A stretch of 64,000 nucleotides of DNA from Bathynomus jamesi (Eukaryota > Arthropoda > Malacostraca > Isopoda > Cirolanidae): positions 1 to 64,000 of the forward strand of contig JAJOZX010005637.1 in the NCBI GenBank assembly GCA_023014485.1. Reading direction: 5' to 3'. The notes beneath the pieces were generated by a model. It saw nothing but the letters and a program-made list of their open reading frames with translations. It ran no database searches and was not told the DNA's origin. Made by a program: the position numbers and the translations under genes. Shown here in pieces: positions 46,478 to 55,008 of this stretch (positions are counted from its first letter, which is position 1; each line of letters opens with the position of its first letter).

Positions 46478-46544
46478 GAGTAGCGACTAAAGAAAGTGTC
46501 CGTGTCTGTCACGGGGAGGGTAATGGGGGTAAATGGGGGAGAGG
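45671..46544. other. Spacer, no gene seen
   Basis: Contains (TA)n at 46,139-46,161 and 46,432-46,473. Open frames here are short and unrecognisable. Confidence 0.4.
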
Positions 46545-46552
46545 GGTGGAGG

Positions 46553-46981
46553 CAGTGGCGGTCCTAGCTTATATGACGCCCTGGGCGAACCTCACCTTCA
46601 GCGCCCCCCCCCCCTGTTCGCCAACACACACATTCGAATCCCCCCAAAATAAAGGACATACATAACTCTTTCACAAAATAACTTTTTATTGGACTAATTG
46701 TTGGAACTTCAGAACCAAAACAAAGACTCAAATTTCTGAATTTTACAAATCCTTCATCACGTAAATAGAATAACTCACTTAAGAGAATGTAATTATGATA
46801 CTATGAACAGGAAAAATACAAATTAAATTGCACAACTGCCATAAATAAACTATTTTTATTTATTTCTTTATTTATTTATTCTTATTTTTATTTTTATTTT
46901 TTTTGCAGGCGCTCATGCCGCCCCTCCACAAATGCCGCCCTGTGCGGCTGTCCATATTGCCCATATGAGGAACCGCCACTG
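46553..46981. mobile_element. 429-bp hAT-type MITE, perfect 8-bp TSD (copy 2)
   Basis: Same ends as 43,431-44,215 with an internal deletion of about 360 bp. The octamer GGTGGAGG stands exactly on both sides (46,545-46,552 and 46,982-46,989), which proves the borders and fits hAT-type insertion. Confidence 0.95.
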
Positions 46982-47040
46982 GGTGGAGGTAATGGAGGAG
47001 AGGGGTGGGGGTAATTGGGGAAGAGTGGGGAAGAGGGGTA

Positions 47041-48755
47041 GGGGATAATGTTATAATGCTATAATGTTTCAGACCAACAAAGACCCTAGGATCCACTCAT
47101 GGCTGGTCTACCTAACGGTGTTCGTAATTGTGTATTGTGTATGTCCTCCGTGGTGACGGAGGGGACCTACAATTTTACGTGGGTTCCGAACCACAAGAAC
47201 ATAAGAAATTTATGTAACAACTGCCTGTACATGGGGAACGACCAATATTTGCAAAACTAAATAATTATCAATTTAAAACTAATTAATTATCGATTTAAAA
47301 CTAATTAATTATCGATTTAAAACTAAAGATAGAATCTCTGGATCCAGAGGATCAAGTCATAATAGACTACTATCCACAAATATGTTACACTCTATATCTA
47401 TTTATAACCAACATGCAAATATATCAGATCCAAAGAATCCAGTCAATTTCATCACGGTATCCATCAATACTAGTACCTTGCCAACGAAAAATAAGTCACG
47501 GTCCATATCGATTGCGGACCAAGTCAAAATTTACATATACATTACAATATATATACTTAGGAGGAAAAATGTAGGTGTGGCTGTAAAGACTGTACAGTAA
47601 TGTAGAATGTGTGTGCACCCATTTTGGGTCTCCCATTTCAAGGTGTTTGTGGGACAAGTGAAGATCATGAGTTTTTCAATACCTCACAGTACTATGGGGG
47701 GGGGGCACCGCTCGGCAGAGGAATCTCTTTAAATGGGGTGTGTAAGGACAGAGAGTATCCCCTAACCCAGGATGCTGCCTCCCTATATCCCACAACACTT
47801 GTGTTGAGCTGTGGTATCTATCACCACAAAGCATTAATTTTACTACCTTAAACTATACCCAATCTATCAACATATGATTTGATGACTTTTTATGACTTGA
47901 TCCTCTGGATCCAGAGATTCTAGCTTTAGTTTTAAATCGATAATTAATTAGTTTTTAATTGATAATTAATTAGTTTTGCAAAAATTGGTCGTTGCGAATG
48001 AACAGGCAGTTGTTACATAAATTTCTTATGTTCTTGTGGTTCGGAACCCACGTAAAATTGTAGGTCCCCTCCGCCCCACGGAGGACATACACAATACACA
48101 ATTACGAACACAGTTAGGTAAACCAGCCATGAGTGGATCTAGGGTCTTTGTTGGTCTGAAACATTATAACATATGCGTCTAATCGATTTTTAAACATGTT
48201 TATAGACGTGCTACTAATTACTTCTACCGGCAAACTATTCCAGCTATTTATTATTCTATGCGTAAAAAAGTTTTTGCCAACTGCTGTCTCGAACCTTCTA
48301 CTTGTCAACTTACACCCGTTATTTCTAGTCCTATTATATTGAAATATTTCGAAAAAGCTATCTCTATCTACGTTATCGAACCCATTCATAATTTTGAAAA
48401 CCTGGATTAGATCACCCCTTAGCCTCCTAGTCTCGAGTGTTGTCAATTTTAACTCCTTAAGCCTATCATCGTACGACTTTGACCAAAGCGACGGAATCAT
48501 CTTAGTTGCTCGTCTTTGAACTCTTTCGATTTTGTCTATATCTTTGCGCATATGCGGATTACAAAATTGGACCGCGTACTCCAAATGGAGTCTAACTAAT
48601 GATTTATAAAGAGGAACTATAATATCGCGCGATTTGTACTCAAAATTTCGAGCTATAAAACCTAACACTTTGTTCGCTTTATTGACCGCTACTGTACTTT
48701 GTTTCTCTACTTTGTTTCGTATAAAGGGGGGGTGAGGAAGAATGACCTCCCCCAA
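47041..48755 (-). pseudogene. CR1-like LINE (copy 3) with an inverted 3' segment
   Basis: The minus-strand frame (48,755-48,114) has [60 protein letters not shown] and NSWNSLPVEVISSTSINMFK. Its 3' UTR (47,041-47,870) is in the same orientation. Between them, 47,871-48,172 is a piece of the same 3' UTR in the opposite orientation (landmark GTGGTTCGGAACCCACGTAA, against its complement near 47,180). Confidence 0.85.
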
Positions 48756-49439
48756 AGGGGCAACCCAGGCACCGAAGGTGCCCTCGCCGTAGGCGAAATC
48801 ATATATTGATTTAAAAGCTAATGCAAGGGTGGGGGTAAATGGGGGAGGGGTGGGAAGTATATAAAGCTATAAATTACTTCCAACAAACTGGCTTCAATAT
48901 GCAATCAAATATACGTGGCCTCTAAATGACATTGGACTAGCGCATAAATCACTCGTATACAGATGCATTGCTATTAACACTTTGGATTATGATCTTTTGG
49001 GGTTTACTGAAAAACCTATATACCATATAACAATATACAATGCCAACAACTCAATCAAGGGATGTCCCACGCACGTTTGAGAAATGGGAGGGGGTCAGTG
49101 ACGAACCCGCTGCACGTAATGTAGCTCAACTTTGTTCTCTTTTTAAAGGAGACTAATTTAATAATATTATTAGTAGTAGTAATAGTAAAAATAAATAATA
49201 CAATACTACATTTGACAAATTTTTACAAAACATTTATTTATTTCTACCTGAATAGTATGGCCCTTAAGCTTTTGGCTTTACTGGGCTCTCGGATTAAATA
49301 TAAGATAAAAGCATTTCATATATAACATAGGCGTAGCCAAACATTCAAAAAGTATAGGCACGAGGTCATGAAAATCGAAATTAAATCAAATGTCACCAAA
49401 AAATGTATTCAAACTATTTATTTATAAACAAATGAATAA
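48756..49439. other. Spacer with part of a dispersed repeat
   Basis: 49,085-49,155 is the second copy of the repeat at 8,449-8,800. A trinucleotide-like (TAG)n stretch lies near 49,168-49,190. No gene. Confidence 0.4.
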
Positions 49440-49990
49440 ATAATAAAATAAATAAATAAATGCACAAATGAATATACAAACCAATACACATATGAATGAA
49501 ACAGAATCTTTTTTATGCAGGAAAGAAAGGCCAAAGGCGAATGCCCGCAAAAATACCTCCCACTCCCACACCATCACTATAGAAGTACGAGTAGAAGGAG
49601 AGAGCCAAATCAAGGTCCAGAGTTTTCGAGGTGCCTGCACACTCTGCATTTGAAAGATTGGAGGTCACAGACAGGAGGAAAGATGGATTGAGGAAGGTTG
49701 TTCCGGAGTTCATCGGTTGAGTGGATGAAAGATTGAGAATATCGCGTAATCTTTGCGTTAGAGAATTGGACAGAAAAGGGATATGAATGTGTTGAAAATC
49801 TGATACTGTAAGATCTCCTTAAAGGAGAGGCACGCAGTTAGAAAGTTCAAAAGAGCAGCGTCTGTTATAATAGCGATAGTAAAGAGAGTGAGGCAACATT
49901 GCGACGAAGAGAGAGAGGGATTGAAAAGTCAGTAAGAGGCGGGGAAGTGATGAGACGAAAAGCCTTTAATTCCACTCGATCATATTAGAG
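49440..49990 (-). pseudogene. Jockey-like LINE, 3' fragment
   Basis: The minus strand gives LRRNVASLSLLSLL-type, RFSTHSYPFSVQFSNAKI-type and FPPVCDLQSFKCRVCRHL-type segments across several frames, the C-terminal end of the family seen at 6,724-7,835. Its upstream end meets the truncated Polinton gene at about 49,990. Confidence 0.6.
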
Positions 49991-50436
49991 CTAAACATTC
50001 AATATTTTAATAATTAAACATTCATTCAATAGATTGTATAAAGACTTAAACCTTTATTCCTCAATGTATGTGGGAGGGTGCTTTTTAATACATGCTCGAC
50101 ATGTTGTGTGGCCGACCCGTTAATCTTTAGTTGGTCAGCTCTATCCTCGGACACAGACCCTATGTCACCATGTCCATCGTTCCCCGTGCTGTGCCTAATA
50201 ACCACGGGAATCTCTGTCGGATTCTTATAATTTTCCTACTCGTGAAGAAATTTCTGCAGAGCCTCTTGGTATAAGATTCTTTTCTCATCAGGTGTTTTTT
50301 CACTGTTTAATAGGGTTAACAATTCGCTTTCCAATCTTTTAAGCATGCTTTTAATGGGATCTAGATCCGTGTCTGGATTCTTTGAACTTTGCAGTGAAGC
50401 ATACACCTCGTGTGGAATCACTACCACTTTCTTCAT
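49991..50436 (-). pseudogene. Polinton hypothetical protein (PW-like), N-terminal half with an in-frame TAG
   Basis: It starts at 50,436 with MKKVVVIPHEVYASLQSSKN, a form shared by a Polinton protein next to the core-like protein and ATPase. A predicted coiled coil follows (SMLKRLESELLTLLNSEKTP). A TAG at 50,236-50,238 stops it after 66 codons, but the same frame stays open for 80 more codons with an acidic linker and EHVLKSTLPHTLRNKG, the region before the C-terminal domain in relatives. The frame ends in unrelated sequence at 49,991. The matching C-terminal domain occurs at 58,525 on the other strand. Its function is unknown to me. Confidence 0.6.
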
Positions 50437-50759
50437 TATATTAATCTAGTCAGTAAAGGACTCAAAACTGAAAATAAGATGCGGAGGAATGACCCTCCTC
50501 TTTGTACAATAATTCGTTTTTTCTTCCCTACAGTTTGACTTTTACGAGCAAGTGCACGTATTATGTTCTTGTAACGGTGTAGGCGAGCCTTCTGAGGTGG
50601 TTTCATTGATACATTGCAATTTATAACGTTAAGACAGATTTCACAGATGTATTTTAAAAAGTCGGAGTCGACATTTTTAGCAAACATCTGCTGCATTGCC
50701 CGGGGCAGTCGATGATAGATTTTTATTAATTCATGGTATTTCTTTAGCCTCTTTGTCAT
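50436..50759 (-). CDS. Polinton PX-like small basic protein
   Basis: 107 codons, MTKRLKKYHELIKIYHRLPR to a hydrophobic tail RGGSFLRILFSVLSPLLTRL. The layout is a basic N-terminus, a cysteine-containing middle (YICEICLNVINC), a second basic patch (KSQTVGKKKRIIVQ), a glycine pair and a hydrophobic C-terminus. It is the pattern of a small protein found beside the ATPase in Polintons, often compared with adenovirus core proteins. Its stop and the next start share bases with the neighbour (50,436), and its start overlaps the ATPase stop (50,756-50,759), so the three genes form a tight block. The reading frame is intact. Confidence 0.65.
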   Translation of the reverse strand: MTKRLKKYHELIKIYHRLPRAMQQMFAKNVDSDFLKYICEICLNVINCNVSMKPPQKARLHRYKNIIRALARKSQTVGKKKRIIVQRGGSFLRILFSVLSPLLTRLI

Positions 50760-51393
50760 TCTGGAATATACACCGTTTTAAGCTCGTTTGGAAATATATT
50801 CGTTCTTGGAAGCACCCTAAACGTGTTTCGCGGATGAAGGTCGCAAAGCAAATATCCGTAACGAGGTCTTGCAGCTTCTTTATAAACTTCCAAAAACTCC
50901 TTACGCTGATTCGGGAACATTTGATTGGCTAATACCCCAATTTGTGATACAGCTGTACGTTGCGCGAATAAGACTAGATATTGTGTATTTAACGACACAT
51001 CGCGCATGTATCTATTTTTGAAAAGTAGATTCTGATTGATGAAGAACACGCTTATGTTAAGATGGTGGGAGAATACTGTAAATGTCTCGGCAAACGTTTT
51101 ATCCATCTCCAACATGAGATCGTCAATTACAATGACTGTATGTTCATTTCCCTTTAACGAATTAACGTCATATACACATTTGTAGAACAAAATATCATCT
51201 TGGTACTCGTTGAACACTGACTGATACGTCGAATAGCACCATATAACTTTATGCACAAATTTTGAGAACATCTCTCCCTTTTCTTTAATGATTTTAAGCA
51301 TAAACACAGTTTTACCACATCCTGTAGGGCCAGATATAATACATGTGGATGGGCTCGTGAACTGAATTTTTCTACAGAATCCATTTCTAACAC
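50756..51393 (-). pseudogene. Polinton genome-packaging ATPase (FtsK/HerA type), frameshifted at the start
   Basis: A Walker A loop GPTGCGKT lies at about 51,310-51,335 on the minus strand, preceded by STCIIS. The frame continues for 183 codons after it. HTVIVIDDLMLEMDKTFAET has the Walker B aspartates (hhhhDD), and HHLNISVFFINQNLLFKNRY follows with the sensor-like asparagine/glutamine. The length fits Polinton A32-like ATPases. There is no ATG in the P-loop frame, and a stop lies upstream. ATG codons at 51,384-51,393 are in another frame that overlaps the P-loop, so an indel in the A-rich stretch near 51,370 is likely. In active elements this enzyme would pump DNA into capsids. Confidence 0.8.
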
Positions 51394-51674
51394 GTCACAC
51401 TCCTAAGTGGGTCATTTAAAAAATATAATAAATATTTAAGTGATGACCCTTATATTCTATAGTCTTGCTTTTCTCTTCTCCCACAGAACCGTGAATGACG
51501 ATGAGGTACCCGCCCAGCGTGTGTACAGGAGAAAGTTCTAAGCTCCACCCACCTGTATGATTGATCATGTGACTCCTGCTACTACTTGGGCATATCTCTT
51601 CCCTGCGTGCTCAGTTGATCGCAGCAAGCCCTGGATCTCACACTTGTATTCTCCCGCGTAGACTAAAAATAGTA
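51394..51674. promoter_or_regulatory. Divergent intergenic region between the ATPase block and the next gene
   Basis: 280 bp separate the minus-strand ATPase block from the plus-strand gene at 51,675. It holds TA-rich words (TATATTCTATAG near 51,450) that could serve as promoters in both directions. The assignment rests only on gene orientation. Confidence 0.35.
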
Positions 51675-51981
51675 ATGGCTACCTTTAATATTGCGTGTTC
51701 GACGTTTATGAAGTGGTATTCGGCAAAGTGCCAAGATGTGGTGGATACTGAAAAACTCCCTATTCCGCCCTTCTTTGATACTTTTAAGGCTACATTGATT
51801 CGTGCGAAGGAGCAAGAGGTACAAATACTCTATGGCTATTCTGGCGAGAGCATTGTAGGATTTCGTGGTACAAGTGATGTATTGAACTATGTTGTAGGAC
51901 TAAACTTTATAAAAACTTACATATACCGTGAAGTAGAAGATACAACACGTGCAGAAGAGAAGCAATGGATATGGATAGTGA
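51675..51981 (+). pseudogene. Unrecognised Polinton-region gene, 5' part (split by a LINE)
   Basis: It starts MATFNIACSTFMKWYSAKCQ at 51,675, the first ATG after a stop-rich leader, about 100 codons up to the LINE insertion. It contains FFDTFKATLIRAKEQEVQIL and SIVGFRGTSDVLNYVVGLNF, and I recognise no domain. The insertion of a LINE at 51,982 cuts it. The rest follows at 53,400. The two halves are not in the same frame, so there is also an indel near 51,950. Confidence 0.5.
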
Positions 51982-53399
51982 GTCTTGTTGTTGTTGTTGT
52001 TGTTTAGCCGATCAGCCCACCTTGATCGAGCAAGCCGGCGGCACGCAGGTAACCGATCGCCCTCTCCGGAGTGGACCAGAGGTTCAGCGCACTAGTGATG
52101 TTGTGTTGTGTTCGTTGTTGTGCTAGAGCGGTACAGTCCGTCATAATGTGTTCAATTGTTTGTGGTGTGTCTTGGCACAGGTGGCAGGTGTCGTCTATGG
52201 AGTTGTCTAGTCTGTGTTTATATGTCCGTAAGTTTGGGTGATGTCCACATCGGAATCGTGCTAAGTTAACTCGATCCGATCTGCTCAGGCTGATCTCTGA
52301 CCTGTTAATGGGTGGCGGCTTCGCACCTAGGACCGCATTCGGACCGAGTCGTGTCAGTGCTTTGTGGGTTAGGTGTGTGTGTATGTGTTTTCTGTACTGT
52401 GTGATGTCTGTGGGCGTGGTATGGAATGGAGTATTTCGTTATAATATCTCTCTGGTGTTACCTTAATGGTGCGAGGTGTTGGTGCATGATTGTACATGTA
52501 GTGGCAAGGGTGTTGTGGGTTAGTTGTCGCTGCTGCCATGAATTGTGTTCCCCTCATGTCTAAATGTTCCCTAACTTTTAGTATTTTTGTTTCTGTGTGC
52601 AGGTGTTCTATTGGTGTTGTTTGAGTGCATCCTGTAATGATACGAAGTGCGTTGTTTTGTATTGTTTGTAAGGTGTTTATGTGTGTGTTTGAGATAATGG
52701 GTGCCCAGCATGGGCTAGCATAGTCCATAACTGAGCGAATATATTGTTTGTATATGAGTGATGTTGTTTCCTGCTGGTGTCCAAAGTTTGTGCCTGTTAG
52801 TACCCTAAGCGTGTTAAGTCTTGACGTACATTTGGTTTTAATGTCCTGAATGTGGTTTGCAAAAGATAATGATGTGTTGTATGTGACACCAAGTATTTTG
52901 GTTCTGTGAGTGTGTGGAATGTTGATGTTGTTTAGTGTAAGCTGTGGAATTACCTGGTGTTCTTTTGTGTTGCTTGTAAGCAAGGTGATGGTTGATTTTG
53001 TGGGCGCTACTTTGAGTCTATTGTGTGTGAGCCAGTCTTGTATACTGTTTATGTATGTTTGTAGGTTATTTGTAGCGGTGTCGATGTTGTTGTGGGTGGA
53101 TGTTAGAGTGATATCATCTGCATATGATGATAAGGTAAGCTTGTTATCTATGGGTGTTGGAATGTCATGCATGTATAAGTTGAAGAGTGTTGGTGAGAGA
53201 ACAGAGCCTTGAGGGACCCCGTTCGGAAAAAGCTTGTTTTTGGATGACTTGCCATTAAATGTGACATGTGAGTATCTTCCTGAGAGATAGTTGCTCAGCC
53301 ACCTTTTGGTGTTATTGTGCATGTTTGTGTTGAGTATTTTGTTTATGAGAGGGAAGCGTGGGATAGCATCAAATGCTTTACTAATGTCTATTGTTGCTA
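51982..53399 (-). mobile_element. Non-LTR retrotransposon insertion with (AAC)n tail
   Basis: The 3' end on the minus strand is a run of AAC triplets (51,984-52,006). ATAGTGA stands on both sides (51,975-51,981 and 53,400-53,406), a 7-bp target duplication. The 5' end is truncated within the reverse transcriptase. GC content and codon use differ from the surrounding AT-rich genes. The insert is one event in an otherwise continuous gene. Confidence 0.8.
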
Positions 53400-53421
53400 A
53401 TAGTGATGAGTTGGGTGACAA
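52369..53421 (-). CDS. Reverse transcriptase of the inserted LINE (5'-truncated)
   Basis: 350 codons without a stop. LLATIDISKAFDAIPRFPLI has the first palm aspartate, FPNGVPQGSVLSPTLFNLYM the template grip and LSSYADDITLTSTHNNIDTA the catalytic YADD. After that come LKVAPTKSTITLLTSN, KILGVTYNTSLSFANHIQDI, SVMDYASPCWAPIISNTHIN and NALRIITGCTQTTPIEHL. The fingers domain, endonuclease and ORF1 are absent. The intact frame and clear duplication suggest a young insertion. Clade is probably jockey/I-like from the (AAC)n tail and motifs. The first few codons (53,400-53,421) lie in host sequence. Confidence 0.85.
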   Translation of the reverse strand: MSPNSSLLATIDISKAFDAIPRFPLINKILNTNMHNNTKRWLSNYLSGRYSHVTFNGKSSKNKLFPNGVPQGSVLSPTLFNLYMHDIPTPIDNKLTLSSYADDITLTSTHNNIDTATNNLQTYINSIQDWLTHNRLKVAPTKSTITLLTSNTKEHQVIPQLTLNNINIPHTHRTKILGVTYNTSLSFANHIQDIKTKCTSRLNTLRVLTGTNFGHQQETTSLIYKQYIRSVMDYASPCWAPIISNTHINTLQTIQNNALRIITGCTQTTPIEHLHTETKILKVREHLDMRGTQFMAAATTNPQHPCHYMYNHAPTPRTIKVTPERYYNEILHSIPRPQTSHSTENTYTHT

Positions 53422-53680
53422 GCGATATTATGTCATGTTACATCATACCGACTACTCGTACCCTACGGTTGAGAATGTAAATCTTGTCATCATGGAGAAT
53501 ATTAAATATTTTTACCACTATATTAATATATATCATGACGAGGTTTGTAGTGAGATTGTGGCTAATGGCCTGTGTGAGTTTTTAACAGACTTTAGAGACG
53601 AGTATCGATTGTTAAAAAAAAAGGATAAATATGGGCATATGTTTCTCTCAAATAGTGCACCGGATTGTGAAGATGTTTAG
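53400..53680 (+). pseudogene. Unrecognised Polinton-region gene, 3' part
   Basis: After the LINE the frame reads ELGDKRYYVMLHHTDYSYPT, VMENIKYFYHYINIYHDEV-type and LCEFLTDFRDEYRLLKKKDK segments to a stop at 53,678. No domain recognised. The aromatic and acidic composition matches the upstream part, and the LINE borders show the two pieces were once adjacent. Confidence 0.45.
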
Positions 53681-53686
53681 TTTGTG

Positions 53687-53842
53687 GAAATGAACGTCTG
53701 GTGAGTGATAAAACATTAAAATTGATATTGCTTCATGTACCGGAAAGTTTCTCAAAACATCTACCCAATATAATGGGATACAAGTATTCACATGACTCTT
53801 CCATGTTGGAACAGCGCCGTACACGTTCCATCAGCTTATAGT
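53687..53842 (+). pseudogene. Short frame CGNERLVSDKTLKLILLHVP, possible gene continuation
   Basis: About 50 open codons with no ATG at the start. They follow 53,680 directly in another frame and contain LVSDKTLKLILLHVPESFSK and NIMGYKYSHDSSMLEQRRTR. It could be the continuation of the preceding gene after a frameshift. I recognise no family. Confidence 0.35.
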
Positions 53843-53934
53843 GTGATTCACTCCTCCCGTCGAGCCGATCCGTTGCATGTGGCTCATAGTCATCTCAGAG
53901 CTTGAACCGACTGGACGTGCACGCCTCGAATACG

Positions 53935-54081
53935 ATGGAACTTCCTTTGAGCAGCATTCTCAATGTCATGTACGATGTGTCCGTGACGAAGTTGTTGCGC
54001 GTGTTCAGGCGTAAAACCGGTGCCATTAACTATGTACTGGAAACGATTTGTAGACAAACAAACGGAATGTTGTTTATTTAA
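53935..54081 (+). CDS. Small 48-codon ORF, MELPLSSILNVM
   Basis: Runs from ATG 53,935 to TAA 54,079 and ends 11 bp before the next gene. Composition is basic and hydrophobic (VSVTKLLRVFRRKTGAINYV). No known family. Its tight spacing in the same direction as the next two ORFs is the only support for it being real. Confidence 0.35.
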   Translation: MELPLSSILNVMYDVSVTKLLRVFRRKTGAINYVLETICRQTNGMLFI

Positions 54082-54092
54082 GTGTTAAGGGG

Positions 54093-54656
54093 ATGAATAG
54101 AATCTTCGTGGTAGTTGAGAAGTGGAGTGAGGATCGTTATAAAATTCCTGCAGGTGGAGGTACAAAAAGAGAGCAGATCAGTGACACCCCCTCATATGCC
54201 GTTGTTTGTACGTTGTGTATAAATAACGATCAGCCATGTATTGATATACGACTAGTGTGGAAGAATGCATCTGATAATAACGTTCTTGTCCCTACGCGAA
54301 ACCGTTTCATCCTCGACAGAATGTTTGAAATCGTCGGATTCCGCAAGCTGAAGCGTATATTAGACACGCGTATTACGGATATGCTTTATTTTGATACGGT
54401 TCTTGAATACGCATACAACGCTCTGCTCGATGGGTTTACCGAGTGTAGGACTGAACAAGGCGAGAATGGTCTAGAGCTGAATACTTATTTAAAAGGTTTA
54501 GACTCTTTGAAATATCATGAACTTTGGTACAAAGCACTTGAGCGGTACAGGGCTGAGCTTACCTACACCGTTCACCCTGAAGAACTATTTCTTTATATAA
54601 TGAGCAGCTGTCGTAACGACTTAGAAGAGTATTTCAACTGCCGCTGTGCAATGTGA
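54093..54656 (+). CDS. Unrecognised 187-codon protein in the Polinton gene run
   Basis: An intact frame from ATG 54,093 (MNRIFVVVEKWSEDRYKIPA) to TGA 54,654. Visible features are a basic loop (AGGGTKREQIS), a cysteine pair (VVCTLCINNDQPC), a helical middle (RFILDRMFEIVGFRKLKRIL) and a C-terminal CRNDLEEYFNCRCAM. No signal peptide or membrane segment. It overlaps the next ORF by 11 bases (54,646-54,656), a compact arrangement. The unbroken frame contrasts with the decayed neighbours. It could be an accessory or structural protein of the element; nothing in the sequence decides that. Confidence 0.55.
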   Translation: MNRIFVVVEKWSEDRYKIPAGGGTKREQISDTPSYAVVCTLCINNDQPCIDIRLVWKNASDNNVLVPTRNRFILDRMFEIVGFRKLKRILDTRITDMLYFDTVLEYAYNALLDGFTECRTEQGENGLELNTYLKGLDSLKYHELWYKALERYRAELTYTVHPEELFLYIMSSCRNDLEEYFNCRCAM

Positions 54657-55008
54657 AGAAGAGTTCACGATTGAAAAGCTCGGGTCGGTAAAAATAAACC
54701 CTCGATTGGAAAGGAGTGTTTATAAACTTGTATTTAATAATGATGTTGTGGCTAACGATGACCTCTTTGTGCGTGCTTTTGATTGTATTCTAGCCGTATT
54801 TAAAGATAACTTGCCAACCGAATGTAAAGTGGGCACAAAAATAGTATTGAACGATATGAAGGCCATTTACATAGAGTATAGGTCTCCCTGTAACTTGAGC
54901 GGTGAAATAATATTAAGCCATGTTTACTTCGTAGTGCAAAGCAATAATGATGTGACTGTAGACTCGATTACGTATGAGTTTAGTGTTTTGCGCAGTAGAA
55001 CAAAGTGA
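54646..55008 (+). CDS. Unrecognised 120-codon protein in the Polinton gene run
   Basis: An intact frame that overlaps the end of the previous gene. MQCEEEFTIEKLGSVKINPR is followed by alternating hydrophobic segments (VYKLVFNNDVVANDDLFVRA, KDNLPTECKVGTKIVLNDMK, IILSHVYFVVQSNNDVTVDS) suggestive of a beta-rich fold. No motif recognised. It is the last gene before the terminal repeat region. Confidence 0.55.
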   Translation: MQCEEEFTIEKLGSVKINPRLERSVYKLVFNNDVVANDDLFVRAFDCILAVFKDNLPTECKVGTKIVLNDMKAIYIEYRSPCNLSGEIILSHVYFVVQSNNDVTVDSITYEFSVLRSRTK

